A stretch of DNA of 64,000 nt from Bacteroidaceae bacterium (GCA_017617235.1 JAFZWQ010000043.1:1-64000); one strand, 5' to 3'; positions 1-8,415 are shown, counted from the stretch's first letter. Notes: generated by a model from the sequence alone, not told the origin. Numbers and translations: made by a program.

Positions 1-231
1 GACCTGAGACATCTTTCGGTTGGCGAGACGTTTGTGTTAGAGACTGGTAAACAATATTACTATATCAGTGGTCCTGTTCGAAAACTGACAGACACCACTT
101 TCGAGATTATTCCCTACGACTGCGGTACGGACAACCCCAAAAGAAGTCATTCAGCTTGGATTGTTGCTGTCCGTGAAGGTGACAGCACCCACAAACGCAC
201 CGTGCAACCTATTCAAATCGTTCTAAGATAA
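1..231 (+). CDS. C-terminal end of an unidentified protein (partial)
   Basis: An open frame enters from the left edge and stops with TAA at 229-231, giving about 76 residues of a C-terminus. A GTG at 34 could be read as a start, but the frame is open from base 1 and the tail looks like the beta-rich end of a larger protein (alternating hydrophobic and Thr/Ser residues, ending IQIVLR). It lies 12 bp upstream of the GH97 gene on the same strand, so it is probably part of the same carbohydrate-degradation transcript. No family can be assigned from this fragment. Confidence 0.6.
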   Translation, partial: DLRHLSVGETFVLETGKQYYYISGPVRKLTDTTFEIIPYDCGTDNPKRSHSAWIVAVREGDSTHKRTVQPIQIVLR

Positions 232-243
232 CAAACTGACAAT

Positions 244-2208
244 ATGAGACAATTCATTCTCTTCCTCTGTGGCCTCCTGCCGATTATAGTGACAGCACAA
301 ACAATTAGTTCGCCTGACGGCAGTTATGTACTGACCATGGGCAACAGCATGACATATAGTATTAGTTTTAAGGGTAAAAAGATTGTTGAAAAGAGTCAGA
401 TGGGCGTGGAAATCGACAACCGCCTGTTTGAATCGGCGCTGGGTGTACCACGCGGTGTACACGAGAACTGGTGCAGCGACCTTGAGTTGAAAGGTGAGGC
501 GCGCACGACGGTTGATACCACTTGGACACCGCTGTATGGTGAGAACGCCCGCATCCGCGACCATTACAACCAGCTCGTGCTGCACTACGAGAAAGGTAGC
601 CAAGAGGGGGCCGTCGAAGGAGCATACGACAAACGGGAGTATTATGCAATGGACATTATAGTGCGTGCCTACAACGAGGGCGTTGCTTTCCGCTATCATT
701 TCCCAGAGACTGCCAACAGCCTCTTCCTGCACATCAAGGGCGAGCAGACTTCATTCCGAATGCCTGAGGGTACGATGGCGTGGTACGAAGAATGGGCGCA
801 AGGACCATACCAAAGGAAATCTTTGGTAATTAAAAATGAAAAAATAAAAATTAAAAAAGAGAAAGAGGGCGAGGGGAGTGGATGGTTCGAGTCTGAAAGG
901 CCACTACTGATGATTATCCCCCCTCGGGGGGACAAAGAGGGGATCACTTATGTAGCCTTGCTTGAGGCAGCGATGAAAGATTACACCCGTGGTAAGTTCA
1001 AGTTGAAGAATGACAATGAGCTGCAGGTTGCAATGTATGACTGCGCAGATATCATCTCACCCTACAATACTCCGTGGCGCGTCATCATGGCAGGAGAGAA
1101 GGCAGTGGATCTGATTAATCACAAAGACCTCGTATTGAACCTGAATGAAGAACGTGCACAGAAAGACTGGTCATGGGTGAAGCCTGGTAAGGCTTTCCGT
1201 TCTGGGAAATTAGAGAAGTCGGCAATCTTCAAAAGCATTGATTTTTGTGCTGAGTTCGGTATCGATTACGTTGAGTTGGATGCTGGCTGGTACGGCCCCG
1301 AAGGAAAAGTGAGCAGTGATGCCCGCAAGGTCATCAAGACGCGTGACTTTACGATGCCCGAGGTCTTTGAATACGCCAAAAGCAAAGGCATCGGTGTGTG
1401 GGTATATGTGAATCAGCGTGCACTCTACAACCAGTTGGACGAACTGCTTCCATTATATCAGCAATGGGGCATCAAAGGCATCAAGTTCGGCTTTGTACAG
1501 ATTGGCAACCAGCAGTGGAGTACATGGTTGCATAATGCCGTAGAAAAGTGCGCCAAGTATCAGTTGATGGTCGATATCCACGATGAATACCGCCCTACGG
1601 GATTAAGTCGTACCTATCCCAACCTACTTACGCAAGAAGGCATCATGGGCAACGAGTGTATGCCTGATGCTACCCATGATGTCACGCTGCCCTTCACCCG
1701 TTTCCTGTGTGGCCCAGCCGACTACACACTCTGCTATTTCAACAATCGTGTGCAGAGCACCAAGGGTCATCAGCTTGCAATGGCAGCCGTCTATTACTCG
1801 CCCCTGCAGTTCCTGTTCTGGTATGACAATCCCTATCCCGATGGCTGGGACAGCGAGGAACTGAAATTCTGGAAGGACTGTCCTACTGTGTTCGATGAGA
1901 GCATCGCCCTTGATGGCTTTCCCGGTGAATATATCATCCAAGCCCGTCGCAGCGGAGAAGAGTGGTTCGTAGGTGCCTTGACCAATACCGAGGCCCGCAC
2001 CGTCAGCATCCCCACCGACTTCCTCCCAATAGGCAAGTACGACGTGACCATTTACAACGACGACCCGACACTCGGTACACAGACTAAAGTGGGTGTGAGT
2101 AGCCAAATCGTAAATCGTAAATCGTCAAATCGTAAATCGAGTGGCTTGATAACTCTCCATCTTCAGCCCTCTGGTGGTGCGGCACTGCACTTCAAACCTA
2201 TCAAATAA
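244..2208 (+). CDS. GH97 family glycoside hydrolase (SusB-like), secreted
   Basis: 654 residues starting with a cleavable signal peptide (LCGLLPIIVTAQ, cut near residue 19). The N-terminal beta-sandwich opens with SPDGSYVLTM and is followed by a (beta/alpha)8 barrel with DYVELDAGWYG, as in GH97 alpha-glucosidases and alpha-galactosidases, which are periplasmic or secreted. The EGIMGNE segment places a Glu at residue 471, near the family acid/base position. At the position of the nucleophile Asp of retaining members this protein has KGIKFGFVQ, with Gly416 instead. Three stretches look inserted: a Lys/Glu-rich piece at residues 195-213, PPRGDKEG near 226-233, and an NRKSSNRKSS piece near 621-634; each matches an interspersed DNA repeat. 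It precedes a GH28-like fusion and GH88, suggesting pectin or rhamnogalacturonan-type substrates. Family call firm, substrate unknown. Confidence 0.92.
   Translation: MRQFILFLCGLLPIIVTAQTISSPDGSYVLTMGNSMTYSISFKGKKIVEKSQMGVEIDNRLFESALGVPRGVHENWCSDLELKGEARTTVDTTWTPLYGENARIRDHYNQLVLHYEKGSQEGAVEGAYDKREYYAMDIIVRAYNEGVAFRYHFPETANSLFLHIKGEQTSFRMPEGTMAWYEEWAQGPYQRKSLVIKNEKIKIKKEKEGEGSGWFESERPLLMIIPPRGDKEGITYVALLEAAMKDYTRGKFKLKNDNELQVAMYDCADIISPYNTPWRVIMAGEKAVDLINHKDLVLNLNEERAQKDWSWVKPGKAFRSGKLEKSAIFKSIDFCAEFGIDYVELDAGWYGPEGKVSSDARKVIKTRDFTMPEVFEYAKSKGIGVWVYVNQRALYNQLDELLPLYQQWGIKGIKFGFVQIGNQQWSTWLHNAVEKCAKYQLMVDIHDEYRPTGLSRTYPNLLTQEGIMGNECMPDATHDVTLPFTRFLCGPADYTLCYFNNRVQSTKGHQLAMAAVYYSPLQFLFWYDNPYPDGWDSEELKFWKDCPTVFDESIALDGFPGEYIIQARRSGEEWFVGALTNTEARTVSIPTDFLPIGKYDVTIYNDDPTLGTQTKVGVSSQIVNRKSSNRKSSGLITLHLQPSGGAALHFKPIK
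918..945. repeat. Single GC-rich arm inside the GH97 gene
   Basis: CCCCCCTCGGGGGG followed by ACAAAGAGGGGATC; encodes PPRGDKEG in frame. Confidence 0.55.
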
Positions 2209-2262
2209 CCTGTATTATCCAAATAATACCTGAGATATTCATGAAACGTATCATCCTCACCC

Positions 2263-4785
2263 TTGCGCTTCTTTGCGCTATCAATTTTCATTTTTCAATT
2301 TTCCGCATCAGCGTTAGCTCAGCAGGAGTACAAAATGGCAGGACCCTACGAGGTGGTGGCGCGTGACGGAGAGTTCCGAGGCAGCAAAGGCGGCAGTGAG
2401 CGCGATATGAAGGCAGCATGGGACTTTGCCAAAGAAGGAAAGCACGACGAAGCGCGACGGATTATCAATGCGTATGCTGAGACGTTGCAGCGGCTTGACG
2501 GCCACGATGCACCGCTGTGCCTGATTCAAGGGTACTGGCTGTGTCGGGCGATAAGCCTCACCCCCTCCCCCTCTCCCAAAGAGAGGGGAGAATGGGAAAC
2601 TATGTTGAGAAGGGCGATGGTACCGACGATGAACCAGTTTGAGGCGGACAGTCCGTATGCCAACGGTAACTGGGGCGCTATCGTGAACCGCTTCCGTATG
2701 GCTTGCGCCATTGCCATCGGGGATACGGCGATGTACCAGGCAGCCATCGATTATTACCTTCATGGCTACGACAACGGGTCACTGCCAAAGTATGTCAGCA
2801 AGACAGGACAGTGTCAGGAGACGGGGCGCGACCAAAGTCATGCTCAGTTGGGATTGGGTGCCATGTGCGAAATCTGTGAGATGGCGTGGGAACAGGGCGA
2901 TGATCTGTGGGGCGCATTGGGGAACCGACTGATGAAGGGTATCGAATATACGGCAAAGTATAACCTTGGCTATAACGTTCCCTTCGAGACATGGACCGAC
3001 TGTACAGGACTCTACAACGACTGGACGGAGCCGGGCTCTATGGGACGTGGCAGACTGTGGCAGATCTACCAGATGCCATACAACCATTATGTGAAGCGCA
3101 AGGGGCTGAAGATGCCCTATACCAAGAAGGTGCTCGACATCTACAAGAAAGCGGTGAAAAGGGGTGAGGTGAAGCCCGGTCTTGAGTCGGAGACGTTCTA
3201 TGCCCCCGGGGTGACCGAGGGACAGAAACTGCATCAAGTGTTTACCTATCCTGCGCCCCAAGGTGCGCCACTGAAGGATGACTACGATGTGTATATCCAG
3301 CCGCGTGGGGCAAAGGAGTGGACGAAGATTGATACGTATATGGCTAAAGTTAATTCACAATTCACCGCTCGGCCCAGAGGGACGCTTTCAGAGCGAAGCG
3401 GGGAAAGAATTCATAATTCACAAATACCAACTGGAACGGGACATCGCGTTAGTGAGATTTCCTATTGCTTCTTTGACTTCACGGGGGATGTGTTTGTGCG
3501 GGTTATCAGTAAGTACAGGAAATTCAAGTCGGCACGAATCCGTCCAGATTATCGAGGCACGATCGCCAACGTGCAGAACGACTCCACTGTGCAATTTCTG
3601 CTCTTCCAGCCAGAAAACGTCAGCGTGGAGCTGGACGGGGACATTACGAATAATCTGTTAGTTTTCACTTCCAAGCCACCTGTGAGCAAAGAAGAGGCAG
3701 AGCATGAGGCGAAGGCACAAGGACGTGAGTTCAAGTACTATGCTCCTGGATTCTACAATCAGCAGGATACTATCTACGTGCCGTCGAATACCACGGTCTA
3801 TCTCGATGGTGGCAGTTATTTCTCTAGCACCTTTGCTATAGAGGACGCTGAGAACGTGAGTATCCTTGGACGTGGCATTGCCCGTCCCGCAAAGGGCTAT
3901 GAGGGTTGTCATGTACACCGCTCCAAGAACGTATTAATTGACGGATTGATTGTGAACACCTGCCCCATTGGTGGTAGCGCCAGTGTGACGCTTCATGATG
4001 TTCGTAGCATTTCTTATCCGCAGTGGGGTGATGGTCTGAATGTATTCGGTGGCAGCAGCAATATCCTCTTCGACCGTGTATTCTGTCGCAACAGCGATGA
4101 CTGTACCACGGCCTACGCAACTCGCAAGGGCTTCGAGGGCAGTACCCGCAACATCCGCATGCGTAACTCCACGCTTTGGGCCGATGTGGCTCATCCCATC
4201 TTCATCGGACTTCATGGTGCGGCTGCAGGGCCGAATCCCGAAAAGCGTGATACGATGGAGAATCTGCTCTATGAGAACATCGATATCCTCTGTCAAGCTG
4301 AGCCGCAAGTGGATTACCAAGGCTGCCTCGCCATCAACTGTGGCGACAACAACCTGGTGCGCAACGTGACCTTCGACAACATCCGCATCGAAGGCATCCT
4401 TCAGGGATGCATCATGCAGGTGAAGGTGGGCTGGAATCAGAAATACTGCAAAGCCCCTGGCCTCGGCGTTGAGGACATCACCTTCCGTAACATTCGCTAT
4501 AAGACCCTCTCCCCGCTCCCCCGTGATGGGGAGGGCCTCACTACGTTCGATTGCTGCGCGCAACCCTCTCCCCTCCATTATGGGAGGGGCTTGGGGGTGG
4601 GTTTTTCTGTCATCAATGGCTATAACGAAGATCGCAAGGTAAAGAACATCACCTTTGAAGGGCTGAGAATAAACGGCTGCGCCATCTACGACGATATGCC
4701 CGGCAAACCCAAGTGGTACCAAACGGCCGACTACGTCCCCATGTTCGTGGGTAACCATGTGGAAGGCCTGACTTTCAAGAAATGA
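2263..4785 (+). CDS. Alginate-lyase-like domain fused to GH28-like beta-helix, secreted; signal peptide frame disturbed
   Basis: The reading frame gives 840 residues from a TTG at 2263, but the natural start is probably ATG 2241 (MKRIILTLALLCAI...), which sits in another frame. Dropping one T from the T5 run at 2291-2295 joins it to a normal signal peptide ending SALAQQ. Residues about 40-330 resemble an alginate-lyase-type alpha/alpha domain. Residues about 470-840 form a right-handed beta-helix with WGDGLNVFGG (Asp590) and CRNSDDC (Asp612/613), matching the acid pairs of GH28-type enzymes. Repeat-derived insertions interrupt it at about residues 99-110, 363-389 and 748-782. It starts 32 bp after GH97 and overlaps the next frame near 4782. 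Role inferred: cleavage of uronate-containing pectic chains. Either a repeat-altered functional gene, a recent frameshift, or a sequencing error. Confidence 0.75.
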   Translation: MRFFALSIFIFQFSASALAQQEYKMAGPYEVVARDGEFRGSKGGSERDMKAAWDFAKEGKHDEARRIINAYAETLQRLDGHDAPLCLIQGYWLCRAISLTPSPSPKERGEWETMLRRAMVPTMNQFEADSPYANGNWGAIVNRFRMACAIAIGDTAMYQAAIDYYLHGYDNGSLPKYVSKTGQCQETGRDQSHAQLGLGAMCEICEMAWEQGDDLWGALGNRLMKGIEYTAKYNLGYNVPFETWTDCTGLYNDWTEPGSMGRGRLWQIYQMPYNHYVKRKGLKMPYTKKVLDIYKKAVKRGEVKPGLESETFYAPGVTEGQKLHQVFTYPAPQGAPLKDDYDVYIQPRGAKEWTKIDTYMAKVNSQFTARPRGTLSERSGERIHNSQIPTGTGHRVSEISYCFFDFTGDVFVRVISKYRKFKSARIRPDYRGTIANVQNDSTVQFLLFQPENVSVELDGDITNNLLVFTSKPPVSKEEAEHEAKAQGREFKYYAPGFYNQQDTIYVPSNTTVYLDGGSYFSSTFAIEDAENVSILGRGIARPAKGYEGCHVHRSKNVLIDGLIVNTCPIGGSASVTLHDVRSISYPQWGDGLNVFGGSSNILFDRVFCRNSDDCTTAYATRKGFEGSTRNIRMRNSTLWADVAHPIFIGLHGAAAGPNPEKRDTMENLLYENIDILCQAEPQVDYQGCLAINCGDNNLVRNVTFDNIRIEGILQGCIMQVKVGWNQKYCKAPGLGVEDITFRNIRYKTLSPLPRDGEGLTTFDCCAQPSPLHYGRGLGVGFSVINGYNEDRKVKNITFEGLRINGCAIYDDMPGKPKWYQTADYVPMFVGNHVEGLTFKK
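2556..2590. repeat. Single GC-rich arm inside the GH28-like gene
   Basis: CCTCACCCCCTCCCCCTCTC followed by CCAAAGAGAGGGG; encodes SLTPSPSPKERGE in frame. Confidence 0.65.
4503..4606. repeat. GC-rich inverted-pair element inside the GH28-like gene
   Basis: Arm CCCTCTCCCCGCTCCCCCGT and on to GGGGAGGGCC, 26 bp of core, then the inverted arm ending GGCTTGGGGGTGGG. It sits in frame between two beta-helix turns. Confidence 0.75.
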
Positions 4786-4805
4786 TAAAGACAAATACTG
4801 GTTTT

Positions 4806-6080
4806 ATGAAAAAGAATATCCTTTTCTTGCTTACTCTGACGATGCTGGTATTCTCCTCTTGTAGCCAACGCACACAGAAGTCAAAATCTCCGTCCTTCGA
4901 TGTGGATTCCGCTCTGACCTATTGCCACCAACAAGTGACAAAGGCATTGGAGGCCCTGCAACCCTATGACTTCACGATGATGCCTCGAAACATCCTTGCA
5001 GGTGAACAGACCTGGAATTGTCGAAAGGCATCAACTCAGGAATGGTGTTCAGGTTTTTGGCCTGGCATCCTTTGGATGGACTATGAAAGTGAAAAGGGAA
5101 AAGTGAACAGTGAAAAATTTGCTGCAGCCATTCCTTTGGATTCACTGCGCAAAATTGCTGAGGCATATACTGATTCGTTGAGTTTTATCGCAAGTCAGCC
5201 TGCCTTCGACCACGACCTGGGTTTCATCACCATTAACTCATGCCTGAAGGGATATGAGGCCACGGGAAATGATGAATATAAGCGCATTGCCCTGGCCGCA
5301 GCCGATACATTGGCAACACTTTTCAATCCCACGGTGGGCACCATCCTCAGCTGGCCGCGCCACGTGAAGGACTATGGCGGGCACAACACCATCATGGACA
5401 ATATGATGAATCTGGAACTGCTGTTCTGGGCGGCAGGGGAAAATGAGAAAATGAGAAATGTAGAAAATGAGAAAAGACTCTATAACATTGCGACGCGTCA
5501 TGCCGAGACCACGATGAAGAACCATTTCCGCGAGGATGGCAGCTGCTACCACGTGGCAGTTTATGACACCCTTGACGGCCACTTCATCAAGGGCGTAACA
5601 CATCAGGGCTATGCTGATTCTTCGATGTGGAGCCGTGGACAGTCGTGGGCCATCTACGGCTATACGATGGTTTATCGATTCACCCATGACCAGCGATTCC
5701 TCGGCCATGCGCAGAAGGTAACGGATATCTATCTGAAACGACTGAAAGAGACCTCTGACGACTGGGTCCCCCTTTGGGACATGGATGCTCCCGCAGGCGC
5801 TCCCAAGGATGCATCTGCCGCTTGTGTGGTAGCTAGCGCTTTGCTCGAACTCTGTCAGTATGTCGATGCAGAAAAGGGTCAAACCTATCGCGAAGCAGCC
5901 ATTGCCATGCTTGCCGACCTCAGCACAGACCGCTACCAGAGTCGCGACCGCAATGTCGCATTCCTGATGCACTCCACCGGTCACCATCCTGCAGGCAGTG
6001 AAATCGATGCCAGCATCATCTATGCCGACTATTACTATCTCGAAGCTCTAATAAAACTGAAGAGCAATCTATTAAGATGA
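4806..6080 (+). CDS. GH88 unsaturated glucuronyl/galacturonyl hydrolase, lipoprotein
   Basis: The chosen start ATG 4806 gives MKKNILFLLTLTMLVFSSCSQ, a lipoprotein signal with lipobox FSSC; the upstream ATG 4782 would put a polar extension in front of it. The body is an (alpha/alpha)6 hydrolase: EWCSGFWPGILW, HDLGF (Asp137), IMDNMMNL (Asp198), WSRGQSWAIYGY and WDMDAP. Asp137 and Asp198 are 61 residues apart, the spacing of the two catalytic Asp residues of Bacillus UGL. The enzyme removes the 4,5-unsaturated uronic acid left by polysaccharide lyases, which fits the lyase-like gene just upstream. Two Lys/Glu/Asn-rich stretches (near residues 95-107 and 212-225) are encoded by AT-rich GAAAATGA-type repeats. 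Family call is firm. Confidence 0.92.
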   Translation: MKKNILFLLTLTMLVFSSCSQRTQKSKSPSFDVDSALTYCHQQVTKALEALQPYDFTMMPRNILAGEQTWNCRKASTQEWCSGFWPGILWMDYESEKGKVNSEKFAAAIPLDSLRKIAEAYTDSLSFIASQPAFDHDLGFITINSCLKGYEATGNDEYKRIALAAADTLATLFNPTVGTILSWPRHVKDYGGHNTIMDNMMNLELLFWAAGENEKMRNVENEKRLYNIATRHAETTMKNHFREDGSCYHVAVYDTLDGHFIKGVTHQGYADSSMWSRGQSWAIYGYTMVYRFTHDQRFLGHAQKVTDIYLKRLKETSDDWVPLWDMDAPAGAPKDASAACVVASALLELCQYVDAEKGQTYREAAIAMLADLSTDRYQSRDRNVAFLMHSTGHHPAGSEIDASIIYADYYYLEALIKLKSNLLR

Positions 6081-6133
6081 GCCCATCATTTCCCACCTTT
6101 CACCTTTAATTTTTAACTTTTAATGAAGCGAAG

Positions 6134-6167
6134 AAAGGCGTGCTCCCGTGGGAACACGCCTTTTCAT
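6134..6167. terminator. Bidirectional intrinsic terminator
   Basis: AAAGGCGTG (6134-6142) pairs with CACGCCTTT (6155-6163), with an additional TCCC/GGGA pairing inside. A-rich sequence on one side and TTTTC on the other suit both the plus-strand GH88 transcript and the minus-strand aldolase transcript. Confidence 0.8.
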
Positions 6168-6185
6168 TTGAACAGATCTTATCGA

Positions 6186-7184
6186 TTAGAGCTTGTTGTC
6201 AGAACCGAGGACGTTCACAATCTTGTGGATGTACATCTTCTTCATGTTCTCGCGAGCGGGCTTCAGATACTGACGAGGATCGAAGTGACCGGGGTTCTCG
6301 GCCAGGTGCTGACGGATGGCAGCAGTCATAGCCAGACGAGAGTCGGAGTCGATGTTAATCTTGCAAACGGCGCTCTTAGAAGCCTCACGCAGCTGCTCTT
6401 CGGGAATACCTACAGCATCGGGAAGCTTGCCACCAAACTTGTTGATGGTATCTACCTCGTCCTGAGGAACGGAGCTTGAACCGTGGAGTACGATGGGGAA
6501 GCCGGGGATGCGCTTCTCGATCTCGTGCAGGATGTCGAATGCAAGAGGAGGAGGAACGAGCTTGCCGGTCTTCGGGTCGCGGGTGCACTGTTCGGGAGTG
6601 AACTTGTAGGCACCGTGGCTGGTACCGATAGAGATAGCGAGGCTGTCGCAACCGCTGCGCTTCGAGAAGTCCTCAACCTCCTCGGGCTTGGTGTAGTGAG
6701 AAACCTCAGAGGCAACTTCGTCCTCGACACCGGCCAGAACACCGAGCTCGGCCTCAACGGTAACATCATACTTGTGAGCATACTCTACTACCTTCTTGGT
6801 GATGGCGATATTCTCCTCGTAGGGAAGAGCTGAACCGTCGAACATTACGCTGGAGAAACCATTGTCGATGCACTCCTTACAGATTTCGAAGCTGTCACCG
6901 TGGTCGAGGTGCAGGGCAATCTGAGGATTGGGGCAACCCAGTTCCTTTGCATATTCTACAGCGCCCTGAGCCATGTAGCGCAGAATGGTACCGTTGGCAT
7001 AGGCACGGGCACCCTTGCTGACCTGCATGATGACGGGAGACTTGGTCTCGACAGCAGCCTGTACGATGGCCTGCATCTGCTCCATTGTGTTGAAGTTGAA
7101 GGCGGGAATTGCATAGCCGCCCTTTACTGCCTTGGCAAACATTTCACGGGTGTTCACCAGTCCCAGTTCTTTGTAACTTGTCAT
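6186..7184 (-). CDS. fba: Class II fructose-1,6-bisphosphate aldolase
   Basis: 332 residues, complete. The protein has the class II signatures YAIPAFNFNTMEQ, HLDHGDS (catalytic Asp and zinc-binding His region), SVMFDGSALPYEENI, and VEAELGVLAG followed by DSLAISIGTSHG. It cleaves fructose-1,6-bisphosphate to DHAP and glyceraldehyde-3-phosphate in cytosolic glycolysis and gluconeogenesis using a divalent metal. It is transcribed alone toward the GH88 gene and ends at a shared bidirectional terminator. Upstream lies an intact GC-rich inverted repeat element (7202-7344) that occupies most of the leader and could affect its expression. Codon use is strongly biased, as expected for a highly expressed gene. 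Confidence 0.97.
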   Translation of the reverse strand: MTSYKELGLVNTREMFAKAVKGGYAIPAFNFNTMEQMQAIVQAAVETKSPVIMQVSKGARAYANGTILRYMAQGAVEYAKELGCPNPQIALHLDHGDSFEICKECIDNGFSSVMFDGSALPYEENIAITKKVVEYAHKYDVTVEAELGVLAGVEDEVASEVSHYTKPEEVEDFSKRSGCDSLAISIGTSHGAYKFTPEQCTRDPKTGKLVPPPLAFDILHEIEKRIPGFPIVLHGSSSVPQDEVDTINKFGGKLPDAVGIPEEQLREASKSAVCKINIDSDSRLAMTAAIRQHLAENPGHFDPRQYLKPARENMKKMYIHKIVNVLGSDNKL

Positions 7185-7201
7185 AAATGTTAATAATTAA
7201 A

Positions 7202-7344
7202 GACCCCTACCCCAATCCCTCCCCGGGGGGAGGGCGTATATACCACTGGGTTACAGGGTCATGTTAATAATATATTTATTAATTATCTCTATTTTACTTT
7301 GTAACTACATCCCTTTCCCTCGGGGGAGGGCTAGGGAGAGGGGT
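7202..7344. repeat. Intact GC-rich inverted-pair interspersed element
   Basis: Two palindromic GC-rich arms (7202-7236 and 7311-7344) lie in opposite orientation around about 75 bp of AT-rich core. Each arm has the plan CCCCTnnCCCnAnCCCTCCCC then GGGGGAGGG. The same arm plan appears inside GH97, the GH28-like fusion, the HerA ATPase and TruA in this window. It has no coding capacity. Confidence 0.75.
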
Positions 7345-8384
7345 TATTTTATTTCCTTAATCAGATAAACGACAGTGGGCAGGTGGTCGCTGAAGCCATT
7401 GAGCCATACACCACCAGATGTGGTGCGCTTGGGAGAACCCTTGTAGCGGCCCTCCTGCTGAATCAGGTAGTCGCGCTTGAAGATATGCCACGTATAAAGT
7501 GTCAGATGGCTATAGTCCTTCTTCCCTTCCATATCGAGCAAATTGCGCGACATCAGAATCTGGTCGAACAGGTTCCAGCCACCCTGATAGCTGAGGGTTC
7601 CCTGTCCCTGACCGCGAAGTATCTCCCACCAGGGGTTGAAGAAGTCGCCATCCTTAACCTTGGCCATCGCACGCTTTCCACCCAAGTTCTTCAACGACTT
7701 ATTGTCGGGGTCGTCGTTCAAGTCACCCATGACGATGATACGCTGCTGAGGGTCGGCCTTGTGGATACTGTCGGTGAGTTGCCGAACCTGTTTACCCGCA
7801 ATCTCGCGGAAGTAGCTGGTGGCACCGCGACTGGGCCAGTGGCATACGATAACAGTCAGGGGGTCGCCATCGATGCTTCCCTGCACGGTCAGATAACCAC
7901 GAGTGGCACGAGTCGTGTCGCCGTTCTCATAAATATAGGGCTGCAAGAACCACTTTTCGGGCTTAAAGACTGCAGGATTATACAGCAAAGCGCAATCGAC
8001 ACCACGTTTGTCAGGGCCTTCGATATGAATATACTTCATGCCGCGCTTAACCATTCCCGGCTGACCTGTGAGGTCGTCGAGCACACGAGCATTCTCGACC
8101 TCGGAAACACCGATTACAGCAGCGCCCTGAGGCACTTTGTCCGTACCCAAATCAAGCAAGGCACGCGACATGTTCTTCAGCTTGTTCTCATACTTGTTCT
8201 TATCCCAATGATACGAACCGCTGGGCAGGAAATCGTAATCGTTCTTTCCCTCGTCGTGCACCGTATCGAAGATGTTTTCCAGATTATAAAAAGCCACTGG
8301 ATAGAGCCCAAGTTTGCGCTCCTGTGCCTGGCATGCTGTAGCTACGAAGAGCACCAGCAGCAATGAGATAAGGTTTTTACGCAT
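7344..8384 (-). CDS. Secreted endonuclease/exonuclease/phosphatase (EEP) family protein
   Basis: 346 residues with an export signal (LISLLLVLFVATACQAQ) that could be read as a lipobox (VATAC) or a normal cleavage site (CQAQ). EEP motifs are in order: FYNLENIFDT, VIGVSEVENARVLDDL with the metal-binding Glu, VCHWPSRGATSYFR, VMGDLNDDPDNKSL and the final SDHLPTVV. The fold is that of DNase I-like nucleases and some phosphatases acting on phosphodiesters outside the cytoplasm. It is divergent from the TonB-receptor-like gene at 8577, sharing a 192-bp promoter region with a good TAAATTTG -7 box on this strand (8423-8416). The stop codon adjoins the GC-rich element. Nuclease activity is likely but unproven from sequence. 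Confidence 0.88.
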   Translation of the reverse strand: MRKNLISLLLVLFVATACQAQERKLGLYPVAFYNLENIFDTVHDEGKNDYDFLPSGSYHWDKNKYENKLKNMSRALLDLGTDKVPQGAAVIGVSEVENARVLDDLTGQPGMVKRGMKYIHIEGPDKRGVDCALLYNPAVFKPEKWFLQPYIYENGDTTRATRGYLTVQGSIDGDPLTVIVCHWPSRGATSYFREIAGKQVRQLTDSIHKADPQQRIIVMGDLNDDPDNKSLKNLGGKRAMAKVKDGDFFNPWWEILRGQGQGTLSYQGGWNLFDQILMSRNLLDMEGKKDYSHLTLYTWHIFKRDYLIQQEGRYKGSPKRTTSGGVWLNGFSDHLPTVVYLIKEIK

Positions 8385-8415
8385 ATCCGTAACGTGTTTC
8401 TTTGCTATTTGCCGA

